Both the position numbers and the translations under genes were made by a program. From CAIQJJ01 sp049325275 (lineage in GTDB: Bacteria > Chloroflexota > Anaerolineae > Anaerolineales > UBA4823), in NCBI GenBank assembly GCA_049325275.1, contig JBMOLU010000086.1, positions 62,001 to 126,000 of the forward strand: a stretch of DNA of 64,000 nucleotides, given 5' to 3'. Positions 1 through 8,458 of the stretch are shown in pieces; position 1 is the first letter of the stretch, and every line of letters begins with the position of its first letter. Below the pieces are notes generated by a model, which saw only the letters and a list, made by a program, of their open reading frames with translations, was not told the origin of the DNA and searched no databases.

Positions 1-113
1 ATGTGCGTTGAAGCCCCTGGGGTTGTCGTTGTCCGGTGGCTGCTACAGCTGATGGTCAATGTCCCTACGGCAAGCAGCGCTGTTAGAGATAGAATGCGTT
101 TTTGGCCAGGCAT
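1..113 (-). CDS. Lipoprotein, N-terminal part only (runs off left edge)
   Basis: Only the first 37 codons are in the window. They start with ATG at 113 and read MPGQKRILSLTALLAVGTL followed by a TISC lipobox and a Ser/Thr-rich linker, which is a textbook type II (lipoprotein) signal peptide. The mature protein should be lipidated on the Cys at residue 23 and anchored to the membrane, with the functional domain outside the window, so no function can be given. A TATAAT lies upstream at 201-196 and a hairpin with a T-rich tail lies between that promoter and the start codon. A GAGG about ten bases before the ATG could serve as ribosome binding site. Confidence 0.6.
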   Translation of the reverse strand, partial: MPGQKRILSLTALLAVGTLTISCSSHRTTTTPGASTH

Positions 114-143
114 GGTGCTATATCCTCGAAAAGTGGTGTGTGA

Positions 144-176
144 TGGAAAACAAACAGGGCGACTGGATCGCCCTGT
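144..176 (-). terminator. Hairpin with T-rich tail in the 5' leader of the lipoprotein gene
   Basis: On the minus strand ACAGGGCGA pairs perfectly with TCGCCCTGT (9 bp, 5-base loop, 176-154) and is followed by TTTGTTTT. It lies between the TATAAT at 201-196 and the start codon at 113. It could therefore be an attenuator in the leader, or the end of a very short transcript. No leader peptide or known riboswitch was recognised. Confidence 0.4.
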
Positions 177-195
177 GGAATCGTTCTTGCGCCCG

Positions 196-201
196 ATTAT
201 A
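196..201 (-). promoter_or_regulatory. -10 element (TATAAT) for the left-edge lipoprotein gene
   Basis: The minus strand reads TATAAT at 201-196, about 83 bases before the lipoprotein start at 113. No convincing -35 hexamer is seen 16-18 bases further upstream, so the promoter call rests on the -10 and its position. Confidence 0.35.
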
Positions 202-412
202 TCAGAATAAGGGTTTTCCCTAGCGTCGTACAGGCAAACTCCCCATGGTAACCTGGGGAATTTGTTATAAGCTTATTGTAAACATGTGTCTGGTTAAAGA
301 TGCGAGATCGCTTTCGCTTGCTCTGCCGTGAGTAAGGCGACAGTTGGCAAATGGGCAGCACGCTTTAACACAGTTAATGTTGTGGTGCCGGCCCAAGTGA
401 TTGGAGGACAAG

Positions 413-592
413 ATGGATTTACTTACCCTGGCGATTGCCGCACTGGTGGTTTCTGTGATAGCCGGTGTGTTAGGTTTTACAGGCGTGGCGCGCGGCGCAG
501 CTACGGTGGCTAAAGTGCTCTTTGGTGTTTTTCTGGTGATTGCCGTGCTACTGCTGTGTATCTTTTTGTTTACGGTCGGGCTCGCTTTTTAA
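413..592 (+). CDS. DUF1328 family small membrane protein
   Basis: A 59-residue protein made almost entirely of two hydrophobic helices: MDLLTLAIAALVVSVIAG, then a short GFTGVARGAATVAK loop, then VLFGVFLVIAVLLL. The spacing and the G-x-A-x-x-A-K loop match the DUF1328 (YtjA-like) family, whose members are about 55-60 residues and of unknown function. The ATG at 413 was chosen because GGAGG sits at 403-407 with a 5-base spacer. A TTG at 401 would place the ribosome binding site inside the coding sequence. It is followed four bases later by the HPF-like gene, so the two are probably co-transcribed. Confidence 0.7.
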   Translation: MDLLTLAIAALVVSVIAGVLGFTGVARGAATVAKVLFGVFLVIAVLLLCIFLFTVGLAF

Positions 593-596
593 TCTC

Positions 597-908
597 ATGG
601 GCGCATCCGATTTTTACGTCGATTTCCAAATCGAGGTGGCCGATCCCGGTGGCATCTTGGCCGCTGAAGCAGAACGTCGCCTGCGTGCACTGCGTGAGGG
701 CCATACCGATCTGGTTGGTGCGGCGGTAGCCATTGTCGAACTGTCGAACGCCAACACACCGCATGCCTACGAGGTGCGCGTGGTCGTTTACACCCGCCCT
801 ACGTACATTGCAGCAACCGAAAAAGGCGAAACGTCGCGCCAGGCGTTGAAGGGCGCTTTGGATGCGCTCGAGCGCCAGGTACGGCAAAAACGTGAAAAGC
901 TGCGCTAG
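597..908 (+). CDS. HPF/RaiA-like (sigma-54 modulation, S30EA) domain protein
   Basis: A protein of about 103 residues with the pattern of the ribosome hibernation factor fold. An N-terminal strand (FYVDFQIEV) leads into a helix (AAEAERRLRALREG), then strands (AAVAIVELSN, YEVRVVVYTRP), and a C-terminal helix ending ALDALERQVRQKREKLR. The last helix closely resembles the DAVDKLERQLRKHKEK end of the HPF N-terminal domain. If functional it would bind the small ribosomal subunit under stress. It lacks the C-terminal dimerisation domain of long HPF. The ATG at 597 was chosen because the homology begins there. An upstream in-frame ATG at 540 lies inside the DUF1328 gene. Confidence 0.6.
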   Translation: MGASDFYVDFQIEVADPGGILAAEAERRLRALREGHTDLVGAAVAIVELSNANTPHAYEVRVVVYTRPTYIAATEKGETSRQALKGALDALERQVRQKREKLR

Positions 909-925
909 GCGCAGGCGCTGAGGTT

Positions 926-2314
926 GTGATGTCAAGGGCATTTTTTCGATCTGCTGTGCTGGTTTTGTTGCTGACCTATTTGGCGCGTTCTCTGTTTGCC
1001 TTTTCGGGGGCAAGCTTTCATTCGCTTTTGCCGAGGCAGGCAGCGCAGGCAGCAGACGCAGGTGTATGGCTGTTGGAAGTTCGGGGCGTCATTAACCCTC
1101 CGGCGGCCAACTATATCGACCGCGTCTTTCAGGAAGCGCGCCAGCAAAATGCTGCGCTCATCGTTCTTCGGCTGGACACGCCCGGCGGGCTGGACAGCGC
1201 CATGCGCGAAATTATCCAGAACATCCTGGCTTCTCCTGTGCCGGTAGCCGTTTACGTAACGCCTGCGGGTGGGCGGGCGGCTTCGGCGGGCCTGTTCATC
1301 CTGACCGCGGCGCACTTCGCAGCCATGGCTCCCGGAACGCAGACCGGCGCGGCGCATCCGGTTGCCCTGGGCGGTGAGGCGGATGAAGTGATGAGCGCCA
1401 AGGCGGAAAACGATGCCGCCGCAACCATCCGTTCGTTGGCCAACCAGCGTGGGCGAAATGCAGATTGGGTCGAGCGCGCCGTGCGCGAGAGCATTTCGGC
1501 GACGGCGGACGAGGCCTTGCAGCACAACGTGATCGATCTTATCGCTCGAGATGTCGAAGATTTGCTCGCCCAGCTTGACGGCATCACTGTACAGACTGCC
1601 GGCGGTGCGGTAACGCTGGACCTGCGCTCGGCTGTGCTCGTCGAGCGTTCGATGAATTTCGCCGAGCGTTTCTTGCACGCCATCAGCAATCCCGACATTG
1701 CCTTTCTCCTGCTTAGCATTGGCAGCGTCGGTATCCTGGCGGAATTGTACAACCCGGGTGCGCTATTTCCGGGTATTGCCGGCGCAATTGCCCTGATCCT
1801 GGCTTTCTTTTCCCTGGGGAACTTACCCACCAACTGGGCCGGTGTGGCCCTGGTGGGCTTCGCGATCCTTTTGTTCGTGGCAGAGTTGAACACCGAGGGA
1901 ACCGGCGTGCTGGGAGTTGGGGCGTTGGTCGCTTTTGTCCTGGGAGCGATGATTCTGTTTCGTCCCTTCCGGCTCGATTCGCCCGCCCTGCCCGTTTTGA
2001 GCGTTAATCCCTGGTTGGTGGGTGGCATGGCCGTGGCGGTGGGCGCTTTCCTGTTTGTCGTCTTACGCCAGTTGATCGCCGCGCGCCGCGCGCCGATCAG
2101 CACGGGTAAGGAGCATTTCATCGGGCAAATTGTGCCCGTTCAGCAGGAACTCAACCCGCGCGGGCGGGTGTGGTTCGCCGGCCAATCGTGGTATGCGGAA
2201 CTGGTCGCCGGTTCGCCGGTAGGCGTGGGGGAAAAGGTACGTGTGGTCGGAATCGACTCGTTGACTTTGTTGGTCGAACCGCTGGAGCAGGCGCCGCCCC
2301 CGCCGCCTGTATAG
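926..2314 (+). CDS. NfeD-family membrane-bound ClpP-class serine protease
   Basis: A 462-residue protein: N-terminal signal/anchor segment (about 8-28), a ClpP-like protease domain (about 45-240), a run of hydrophobic helices (about 250-390) and a C-terminal NfeD OB-fold domain (about 400-455). The protease signature is intact: DTPGGLDSAM at 84-93, GGRAASAGLF with likely nucleophile Ser120, and SAKAEND with likely general base Lys159, matching the Ser-Lys dyad of archaeal 1510-N proteases. These enzymes cleave hydrophobic C-termini of SPFH proteins, and an SPFH gene follows 18 bases downstream. Start is GTG 926 or ATG 929; they differ by one residue. Confidence 0.85.
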   Translation: MMSRAFFRSAVLVLLLTYLARSLFAFSGASFHSLLPRQAAQAADAGVWLLEVRGVINPPAANYIDRVFQEARQQNAALIVLRLDTPGGLDSAMREIIQNILASPVPVAVYVTPAGGRAASAGLFILTAAHFAAMAPGTQTGAAHPVALGGEADEVMSAKAENDAAATIRSLANQRGRNADWVERAVRESISATADEALQHNVIDLIARDVEDLLAQLDGITVQTAGGAVTLDLRSAVLVERSMNFAERFLHAISNPDIAFLLLSIGSVGILAELYNPGALFPGIAGAIALILAFFSLGNLPTNWAGVALVGFAILLFVAELNTEGTGVLGVGALVAFVLGAMILFRPFRLDSPALPVLSVNPWLVGGMAVAVGAFLFVVLRQLIAARRAPISTGKEHFIGQIVPVQQELNPRGRVWFAGQSWYAELVAGSPVGVGEKVRVVGIDSLTLLVEPLEQAPPPPPV

Positions 2315-2332
2315 CTTAGAAAGGAGCAAAAG

Positions 2333-3280
2333 ATGGACCTTGGAAACCTGATCATTCTAACCGTATTTTTGATCTTACTGCTGATCGTGGCGCGCCTGGC
2401 GTTACGTATCGTTCCGGAGTACCAGCGTCTGGTTGTCTTCCGCCTGGGCAGGGTACTGGATGCGAAAGGTCCGGGCCTCGTGGTTCTGATTCCCTTTGCC
2501 GATCGGGGTGAACGTGTGGACTTACGCGAACGCTTTTTCGATGTCGAACCGCAGACCTGCATCACCAAAGACAATGCGCCGCTTTCGATCGACTTCCTGG
2601 TTTACATGAAAGTGATCAGTGCTTTGCCGTCCGTTTTGGAAGTGATCGATTTTACGGGCGCAGCGCGCGGGATTGCGATCACAACGCTGCGCGCCCTGGT
2701 TGGTGATATGCACCTGGACGATGTCCTTTCGAAGCGCGACCAGCTCAACGAGATGCTCCAAGGTAAGCTCGACGACGTTACTAACCGTTGGGGCATCAAG
2801 GTGACGGCCGTCGAAATCCGTGAGATCATCCCGCCGCGTGACATTCAAGAGGCCATGAGCCGCCAGATGTCTGCCGAGCGCTTACGCCGGGCCAAGGTGA
2901 CCGAGGCAGATGGGCAACGTGAGGCTGTTGTCAAGGTGGCCGAAGGCGATAAACAGGCGCGCGTGCTGAATGCCGAAGGCGACAAACAGGCGCGTATTTT
3001 GAGTGCGGAAGGCCAGCGCCAGGCCGAGATTCAGGAAGCCGAAGGCCAGCGCCAGGCAGCCATCTTGCGGGCTGAAGGTTTTTCCCTGGCCCTGGAACGC
3101 ATCCAGGCCACTGCCCAACAGGTGGGCAGTAACACGATGAGTTTGCAATATCTCGATACGTTACGCCGAATCGGTGAAAGCCAGGCCACCAAGTTCGTCC
3201 TGCCTTTAGAACTCACCAATCTGTTGCAGCCTTTCACGCGCCATACCGGCGAGTCTGCCCAAAACCGTGCGCAGCAGTAG
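2333..3280 (+). CDS. SPFH/band 7 (stomatin-like) membrane scaffold protein
   Basis: A 315-residue protein with one N-terminal membrane helix (about 6-26), a band 7/PHB domain beginning at VPEYQRLVVFRLGR and containing DLRERFFDVEPQ, and a C-terminal coiled coil built of repeated Ala-Glu-Gly units (about 195-250). It ends with the short hydrophobic stretch typical of slipins. It probably forms oligomers in membrane microdomains. The AGGAG ribosome binding site and tight spacing after the NfeD-type protease indicate one operon, a conserved pairing in which the protease processes the stomatin. Very confident family call; the exact cellular role is not known from sequence. Confidence 0.9.
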   Translation: MDLGNLIILTVFLILLLIVARLALRIVPEYQRLVVFRLGRVLDAKGPGLVVLIPFADRGERVDLRERFFDVEPQTCITKDNAPLSIDFLVYMKVISALPSVLEVIDFTGAARGIAITTLRALVGDMHLDDVLSKRDQLNEMLQGKLDDVTNRWGIKVTAVEIREIIPPRDIQEAMSRQMSAERLRRAKVTEADGQREAVVKVAEGDKQARVLNAEGDKQARILSAEGQRQAEIQEAEGQRQAAILRAEGFSLALERIQATAQQVGSNTMSLQYLDTLRRIGESQATKFVLPLELTNLLQPFTRHTGESAQNRAQQ

Positions 3281-3407
3281 GTGGGGCATGAAGGCAAGAG
3301 TTTTGCGGTTTTTATGTGAAGTGTTTCCGCTTCCCGGCGGATCCGAAAAGCCAGAATGGACTGAACGGAAGGTATTGGGAGGCGGAATGTAAGGAAGATG
3401 TCGATCC

Positions 3408-4229
3408 ATGGATGAAAAACAGGTGCAGCCCGAGGTATTGGAGGTCGAGCGCTATAAAACCTTACACGAGTTGGAAAGTTTGCTCGAGCTTCCGGTGCTC
3501 GTGCTTGGCTTTATCTGGTTGGCCCTTTTGGTGATCGAATTGGTGTGGGGATTGAATGCGTTTCTTAGCGGGTTAGTCTATGTCATTTGGGCGATCTTCA
3601 TTCTGGATTTTGTCGTGCGCTTGATCCTGGCCCCGCGTAAGTTACGTTATTTGCAGTCCAACTGGCTGACGGCCGTTTCGCTTTTCATTCCGGCGTTGCG
3701 CCTCTTCAGAGTTATCCGTCTGGTTCAATTGACCCGGTTGTTGCGGGCCAGCGAGCAGCTTCGCCTGATTCGCGTGTTGGGGTCGCTCAACCGGGGCATG
3801 CGTGCCTTACGGGCGACCATGGAGCGGCGCCTGTTTGGTTACGTGGTAGCTCTGTATATTCTCGTGACCCTTGTCAGCGCGGCTGCAATGCTGGCCTTCG
3901 AGCGTGGGGCGTCGGAGGGTTTCCAGAACTACGGCGAAGCGCTCTACTGGACGGCGATGATGATGACCACGCTCGGTTCGGCGCACTGGCCGGTTTCGAG
4001 CGAGGGCAAGGTGATGGCTTTTCTGCTGGCGGTGTATGCGTTCACCATGTTCGGCTACGTTACAGCCACCCTGGCGACTTACTTTATCGGCCGGGATGTC
4101 GAAAGCAGCGAGATTACGCAGTCAGAGTCTGCTGTGGTGGACGCATTACAGGCAGAGATCGGCGCGCTGCGTAGAGAAATTCGTGCCCTATCACGGGGAG
4201 AGCGTTTGCCGGAAGGCGGTGAGGAGTGA
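3408..4229 (+). CDS. Voltage-gated-like ion channel (six-helix)
   Basis: A 273-residue protein with hydrophobic segments at about 29-50, 57-75, 84-100, an Arg-rich S4-like stretch (RLFRVIRLVQLTRLLR, 98-113), 143-165 and 201-225, plus a C-terminal coiled-coil tail. This is the S1-S6 layout of the voltage-gated cation channel superfamily. The pore loop reads TTLGSAHWP (187-195) where classical potassium channels have TVGYGD. Related bacterial sequences with T-x-G-S-x-x-W-P pores are a recognised subfamily, but ion selectivity cannot be deduced. The start was chosen from the first ATG giving complete S1. It follows the SPFH gene by 127 bases. Confidence 0.75.
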   Translation: MDEKQVQPEVLEVERYKTLHELESLLELPVLVLGFIWLALLVIELVWGLNAFLSGLVYVIWAIFILDFVVRLILAPRKLRYLQSNWLTAVSLFIPALRLFRVIRLVQLTRLLRASEQLRLIRVLGSLNRGMRALRATMERRLFGYVVALYILVTLVSAAAMLAFERGASEGFQNYGEALYWTAMMMTTLGSAHWPVSSEGKVMAFLLAVYAFTMFGYVTATLATYFIGRDVESSEITQSESAVVDALQAEIGALRREIRALSRGERLPEGGEE

Positions 4230-4276
4230 ACGGAAGATGTTGCGGGGGTTTTGCACGGTTACCCAGGGAAATATCC

Positions 4277-4306
4277 TTTGTGCAATCGCCTGAATGGGAG
4301 TAAAAT
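4277..4306 (+). promoter_or_regulatory. Candidate sigma-70 promoter for the four-helix protein gene
   Basis: TTTGTG (4277-4282) and TAAAAT (4301-4306) are separated by 18 bases and lie 22 bases upstream of the start codon at 4328, which has a TAAGGAGG ribosome binding site. The -35 match is weak. Confidence 0.35.
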
Positions 4307-4327
4307 TGTCTCATTAAGGAGGCTACC

Positions 4328-4789
4328 ATGGACACCGTTTATCTATTGACCCTTTCAGTACACAACCTGTTGCGCTGGATCGTCCTGCTGGTTGGCATCG
4401 TCGTTACGGTGCGGGCCTGGCTAGGCTGGCTGGGAAAGAAGGAATGGACGGCGCGCGATCGCAAGCTGGGGGCGTTTTTTGGGATTACGTTCGACGTTCA
4501 ACTGTTGTTGGGCTTGCTGCTCTACTTTGTTGTCAGCCCTTTGATGACGGAGACGATCCTGCCCAATTTCGGCGCCGCCATGCAAAACGGCGCCCTGCGC
4601 TTTTTTGCCATCGAACACATTGTGATGGGCATCCTGGCTTTGGTCTTCGCCCACTTGGGCAGCGTGCTGGCGAAGCGGGCGAAGGATTCGACTGCCAAAT
4701 ACCGTACGGCGGCGATCTGGTTCACGCTGGCTTTGCTCGTCCTGCTGGCGGCGATTCCCTGGTCCAGGCCGCTGCTCCGGTTGGGATAA
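4328..4789 (+). CDS. Four-helix membrane protein of unknown function
   Basis: A 153-residue protein with four predicted membrane helices (about 14-35, 48-70, 90-115, 125-145) and very short loops. His12, His97 and His109 lie at or near helix positions, an arrangement compatible with heme b or another cofactor in a four-helix bundle, but no family motif was recognised. The strong ribosome binding site AAGGAGG precedes the ATG, and a terminator follows at 4814-4872, so the gene looks monocistronic. Function is not assigned; the cofactor idea is inference only. Confidence 0.6.
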   Translation: MDTVYLLTLSVHNLLRWIVLLVGIVVTVRAWLGWLGKKEWTARDRKLGAFFGITFDVQLLLGLLLYFVVSPLMTETILPNFGAAMQNGALRFFAIEHIVMGILALVFAHLGSVLAKRAKDSTAKYRTAAIWFTLALLVLLAAIPWSRPLLRLG

Positions 4790-4813
4790 CTCTGGCTTTC
4801 AGGCGCAGATTTT

Positions 4814-4872
4814 GCGGGTTGAAGCGCAAACGGCAGTAAACGCGTGTTTGCAAGTGGTAAAACCCGCTTTTT
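4814..4872 (+). terminator. Intrinsic terminator after the four-helix protein gene
   Basis: GCGGGTT (4814-4820) pairs with AACCCGC (4861-4867). Inside it GCAAAC (4826-4831) pairs with GTTTGC (4846-4851). A run of five T follows at 4868. Confidence 0.6.
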
Positions 4873-4903
4873 CTCTATTAAGTATCCTCCTGATGCCAAC
4901 AGC

Positions 4904-5821
4904 CTATCCGGGGGCATGCGCTATGATGAGGATGTGTTCTGTTGGAAAATCGATGCCGGGGGTTTCGATTTCCACTTCGCTGCGCCACTTCTCTTCGTTG
5001 ATGGTTGAGGTGCATAGCTGTTCAACGGCCAGTCCCAATTTGTCAAAGGCTGTGCGAAACTCGGTTTCGTTGAAATATTGATAGCTCTCCAGGCGTTCGG
5101 TGCGCCAGAGGTGCTTTTCGAGAAAGATGGATTTCGTGACATAGCGGGTGAAGTCACGTTGCGTGAGTTGCACACGTAAGGGGTCGCCGGTTTCGTGAAA
5201 GGTGATGCGAAAGGGACGGTATTCCTGGGCAAAGCCGTCAAACCGGCGGCGGGCGTGCCCGTGCTGAAAACGGATTTGCACGGGCCGTCGCATATCCTCA
5301 GATGGTTCCAGGCCATCGAAGAGCACCATATAGCCACCCGGTTCCAGGCGTGCGGCAGCTTCTGCAAGTGCCTGGAGTACACGTTGTTTGGCAGGTAATA
5401 TATCGATTTCGCCAAGCTTGGGCGAATAAGCGGCCGAAAAGACTTCGTGCAAGGCATTGACCAGCAGCAGTACAGCGAATTTCCCCAGACCAGACATAAA
5501 CCTTGCGTCGGTAAAATCGCCGCGTAGAAAGGTCATTTGTTGTGGATAGCGTCGCTGACACTGTTCGATGGCTGGGTAAGAGTAATCAATACCGCAGGAC
5601 GTGTGCATGCCCGGCAACTCGCCGTGGGCCTGAACCAGTGCTCCGATGATTTGGCCGTTACCGCAGCCCAACTCGAGCAGGCGAATCGGCCGGCCGGGTT
5701 CTTCACCCATGGCGCGCACCAGACGCGAAGCAGCAAGGATGGCTTCCCGTTTTCCCAGGTCTTCCATTTCTTGCAGGCGGGTTTCCCAATAAAATTCCCA
5801 AAACTCGGTGTCTTTTGGCAT
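4904..5821 (-). CDS. Class I SAM-dependent methyltransferase
   Basis: A 305-residue protein. The SAM-binding motif I is RLLELGCGNGQII (48-60), followed by the acidic motif II region and a Rossmann core with a VLLLVNALHEVF stretch typical of motif IV. The C-terminal third (about 200-300) is an extra domain rich in charged residues that might recognise the substrate. The substrate is unknown. Start at MPKDTEF is the first ATG and gives a normal length. It lies convergently to the four-helix gene and upstream, in the same direction, of the lytic transglycosylase gene. Confidence 0.75.
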   Translation of the reverse strand: MPKDTEFWEFYWETRLQEMEDLGKREAILAASRLVRAMGEEPGRPIRLLELGCGNGQIIGALVQAHGELPGMHTSCGIDYSYPAIEQCQRRYPQQMTFLRGDFTDARFMSGLGKFAVLLLVNALHEVFSAAYSPKLGEIDILPAKQRVLQALAEAAARLEPGGYMVLFDGLEPSEDMRRPVQIRFQHGHARRRFDGFAQEYRPFRITFHETGDPLRVQLTQRDFTRYVTKSIFLEKHLWRTERLESYQYFNETEFRTAFDKLGLAVEQLCTSTINEEKWRSEVEIETPGIDFPTEHILIIAHAPG

Positions 5822-5925
5822 GCCCGTATTCTACCGTGCCCGCCGCGCTTTTGCAGGATATATTTGTATGGCGCTTTCAACGCACACCGTTTGCCCGGCG
5901 CGGACTCGACCGGCAAAGTTCCGTT

Positions 5926-8373
5926 TTACTGCGTTTGCTCGTATAACTGACTGTAAATGTTGAACATCTCGTAAATGGCACGGATATAGCGTTTCGGCTC
6001 GTCGAGGCGGATGATTTCGAGCAGCAGGTCGGGGTCGCCGTTGGCCAGGTTGTACCAGATGGCGGCATTGCCAGGACCGGCATTGTAAGCGGCCAGGGCG
6101 GCGTAGAGATCGCCGTTGAAATACTGGCGTTGTTGGTCCAGGTAGCGCAATCCCAACCGGGTGCTGACCAGCGGGCGGTAAAGATCGTCGGGACGGAAGT
6201 TTTCGGGCCAGCCGAGTTGGGTGGCCAACGCCTGGCCGGTTTGCGGCATGATCTGCATCAGGCCGAGCGCTCCGGCAGAGGAGCCGATGAACGGTTCGAA
6301 GAAGCTTTCCTGGCGCATGGCGCTCCAAACGAACAGGGGGTGCAAATTGGTTTCCTGGCTGTGGGGAATGACCAGATCGGCATAATAAGGCCCAAAACGG
6401 ACGTGATTGAACAGGCGCGGCGCATCGAGCGTGGCGGCGTCGCCCATGCCGGCGAGGGTCAACACGCCGCGGGCGGCGTAGATTGCCGAACGATACAGTC
6501 CGATGTTGTAAAAGTAGTTCATCAGGCGGTACGTGTCGGCGGGATCGCTTTCCACGGAAATGCGCAGGCTCTCGAATTCGGCGCTGGCGTTATCGTGCAG
6601 GCCGAGGCGCCAGTATTCGTTGCCGCGCAGCATGCGCGGATCGGAAGCCAGCGCGCCCAAGTCGGCCAAATTCGCCCCGGCATCGATCTGGAAAGCCTGC
6701 CGCAGCCAGGCCTCAGCCTCCTGGCGTTCGGCGTTCCAGTCGATCCCCAGGTTGAATTGAGACGGCGCTGAGAAGGGGGCGCGATCGGCCAGCAAGTCGC
6801 GGGCACGTTCGCTGTAGTAGCCGGTCGGATCGAGGCCGGCGGCCATGCTCCAGGAGGAACGGGCGGAATCTTCGTTTCCTTCGGCTTTGAAGGTTTTGCC
6901 GATCCACAGGTACAGGGCAGATTGATCGCCGATCGTTGGTGCAACCTCGTAGGCTTTCAAGAAGGCGTCACGAGCGGTGGGGTAGTTCGCCAGGCGATAC
7001 GAGGCGATGCCTTTTTGAAACAAGGACTTGTAACGGTAACCCGAAGCGGGATAGTTGGCGGCGACCTGGTCCCAGATCATGATCGCCCCCAACAGGTTGC
7101 CGGCCCGTTCGGCCACGGTGGCGGCATCGTAGAGAAACTCTGCTGAGCGGGGGTGTTCAGCGCGGGTGGCAACGAAATCGAGCAGCGTTTGCCGGGCGGT
7201 TTCGTAATCGTCCTGGTAAGCCCACTGCGTGTAGGCTTTCATTTCCCAGGCCTCGTCCCAATACTCGCTGTTGGGATGGCTCTCGATGACGGCGTCCCAT
7301 TCCGGGATGGCTTCGTAGTAATTGCCCAGCTTGTAAAGCGACATGCCCTTGAAATAGTGGGCGGTGGCCGGGTCCACGGGGTTGGCTTCGAGATAGCGGT
7401 CGAAAGCCAGGCCGGCCACGGCATATTCGCCGGCGTGATAGTCGACGATGCCGCGCTGGAGTTCATCAACCGGATATTCGGCGTCGATCAACTCGATTAG
7501 CGACAGGTAGGAACTGTATGCGAAGGGATAGTGATTGACTGCATCGAGGTAATACGACGCAGCCTGATCGGTCTCGCCGATGGCGGCGTGCGCCTGCCCG
7601 CGCAGATAGTCGATCTGGGCACGGGTGTAGCCATCTTCGGCGCGTTGGTAGAGATCGGTGTACATGATGATGGCGGTCGGAATGTCCCCCGTGATGGCAT
7701 AAGTGCGGGCGATCTTGATTTCCAGCAAGAAGGGCGTGTTCAGGCGGGGGCTGTTGAAGGCGGCCAGGTAGTCTTTCAGGGCAGAAGGATAGTCCCCACC
7801 GGCGAAGAGGGCGTCGCCGCGCAGTTCGTACAGGTAAGCGTCGATTACCCCCGAACGCAGCGCCAGGTAATTCAGGTAGGCGTCGGCGGCTTCGAGATAG
7901 CGGGTGAGCGCCTCGTAGGCCTGGCCGAGAAAGAAGTAGGCATCCGGTGCGGCTGCCGACTGGGGAAAGCGCTCGACAAGATCGCGTAGTGTATTGAGAG
8001 CGCTGTGATAATCGCCGAGCAAATAATAGACCCGTCCCAAGCCCAATTGGGCGGCGGCCTGCACGTCTGCATCGCCGCGGCCGGCGGCGGCATCGCGCGC
8101 TTTTTGGAATTCGGCCTGCGCCGTCTCCCAGTCGCCGTTGAAGAGTGCCTGGTCGGCTGCGGCGAGCTCTGCCGACGGGCTGTCGGGCGTCGGCGGCGCA
8201 GCGGTGACCGTTGGCAGCGCTGGTGGGGGGATGGTTGGCTCAGCTTGGGTAGGGGCGAGCGTTGGCCCCGAAGTCGGTGGCGGCTGAATGGTTGGCTGTG
8301 GGGTGCTTTGAAAGGGTAAGGTGCAGGCGGCTGCCAGGCCCGCCAGCAGCAGGAGAAGCAGGATTTTCTTCAT
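5926..8373 (-). CDS. Soluble lytic murein transglycosylase (TPR lipoprotein, Slt family)
   Basis: An 815-residue lipoprotein. The signal peptide ends in a LAAAC lipobox (Cys17), followed by a Thr/Pro-rich linker to about residue 65. Some 550 residues of TPR-like helical repeats follow, then a C-terminal lysozyme-fold SLT domain. The catalytic glutamate is Glu689 in AMRQESFFEPF, followed by the diagnostic GALGLMQIMPQTG and AAYNAGPGNA. It should cleave the MurNAc-GlcNAc bond of peptidoglycan with formation of 1,6-anhydroMurNAc at the cell envelope. The superhelical TPR part resembles Slt70 in layout but with the lipid anchor of Mlt enzymes. Divergent from the marR operon. Confidence 0.9.
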   Translation of the reverse strand: MKKILLLLLLAGLAAACTLPFQSTPQPTIQPPPTSGPTLAPTQAEPTIPPPALPTVTAAPPTPDSPSAELAAADQALFNGDWETAQAEFQKARDAAAGRGDADVQAAAQLGLGRVYYLLGDYHSALNTLRDLVERFPQSAAAPDAYFFLGQAYEALTRYLEAADAYLNYLALRSGVIDAYLYELRGDALFAGGDYPSALKDYLAAFNSPRLNTPFLLEIKIARTYAITGDIPTAIIMYTDLYQRAEDGYTRAQIDYLRGQAHAAIGETDQAASYYLDAVNHYPFAYSSYLSLIELIDAEYPVDELQRGIVDYHAGEYAVAGLAFDRYLEANPVDPATAHYFKGMSLYKLGNYYEAIPEWDAVIESHPNSEYWDEAWEMKAYTQWAYQDDYETARQTLLDFVATRAEHPRSAEFLYDAATVAERAGNLLGAIMIWDQVAANYPASGYRYKSLFQKGIASYRLANYPTARDAFLKAYEVAPTIGDQSALYLWIGKTFKAEGNEDSARSSWSMAAGLDPTGYYSERARDLLADRAPFSAPSQFNLGIDWNAERQEAEAWLRQAFQIDAGANLADLGALASDPRMLRGNEYWRLGLHDNASAEFESLRISVESDPADTYRLMNYFYNIGLYRSAIYAARGVLTLAGMGDAATLDAPRLFNHVRFGPYYADLVIPHSQETNLHPLFVWSAMRQESFFEPFIGSSAGALGLMQIMPQTGQALATQLGWPENFRPDDLYRPLVSTRLGLRYLDQQRQYFNGDLYAALAAYNAGPGNAAIWYNLANGDPDLLLEIIRLDEPKRYIRAIYEMFNIYSQLYEQTQ

Positions 8374-8430
8374 GGAGGCAATATAACCGAGGGCAAAAGG
8401 GCTGTCAATGTTCGCGGCGCTGCGCAGCTA

Positions 8431-8458
8431 TTGACAGGTGCGCAGCGCGGTTTATAAT
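8431..8458 (+). promoter_or_regulatory. Perfect-consensus sigma-70 promoter for the marR-ABC operon
   Basis: TTGACA (8431-8436) and TATAAT (8453-8458) are both perfect consensus hexamers, separated by 16 bases. The -10 abuts the first of four operator-like palindromes, so a bound repressor would occlude RNA polymerase. Confidence 0.85.

Noticed and set aside
1..210. A 69-codon plus-strand frame at the left edge
   Set aside because: It is antisense to a clear lipoprotein signal peptide and promoter on the minus strand, has no family resemblance and has an unlikely composition.
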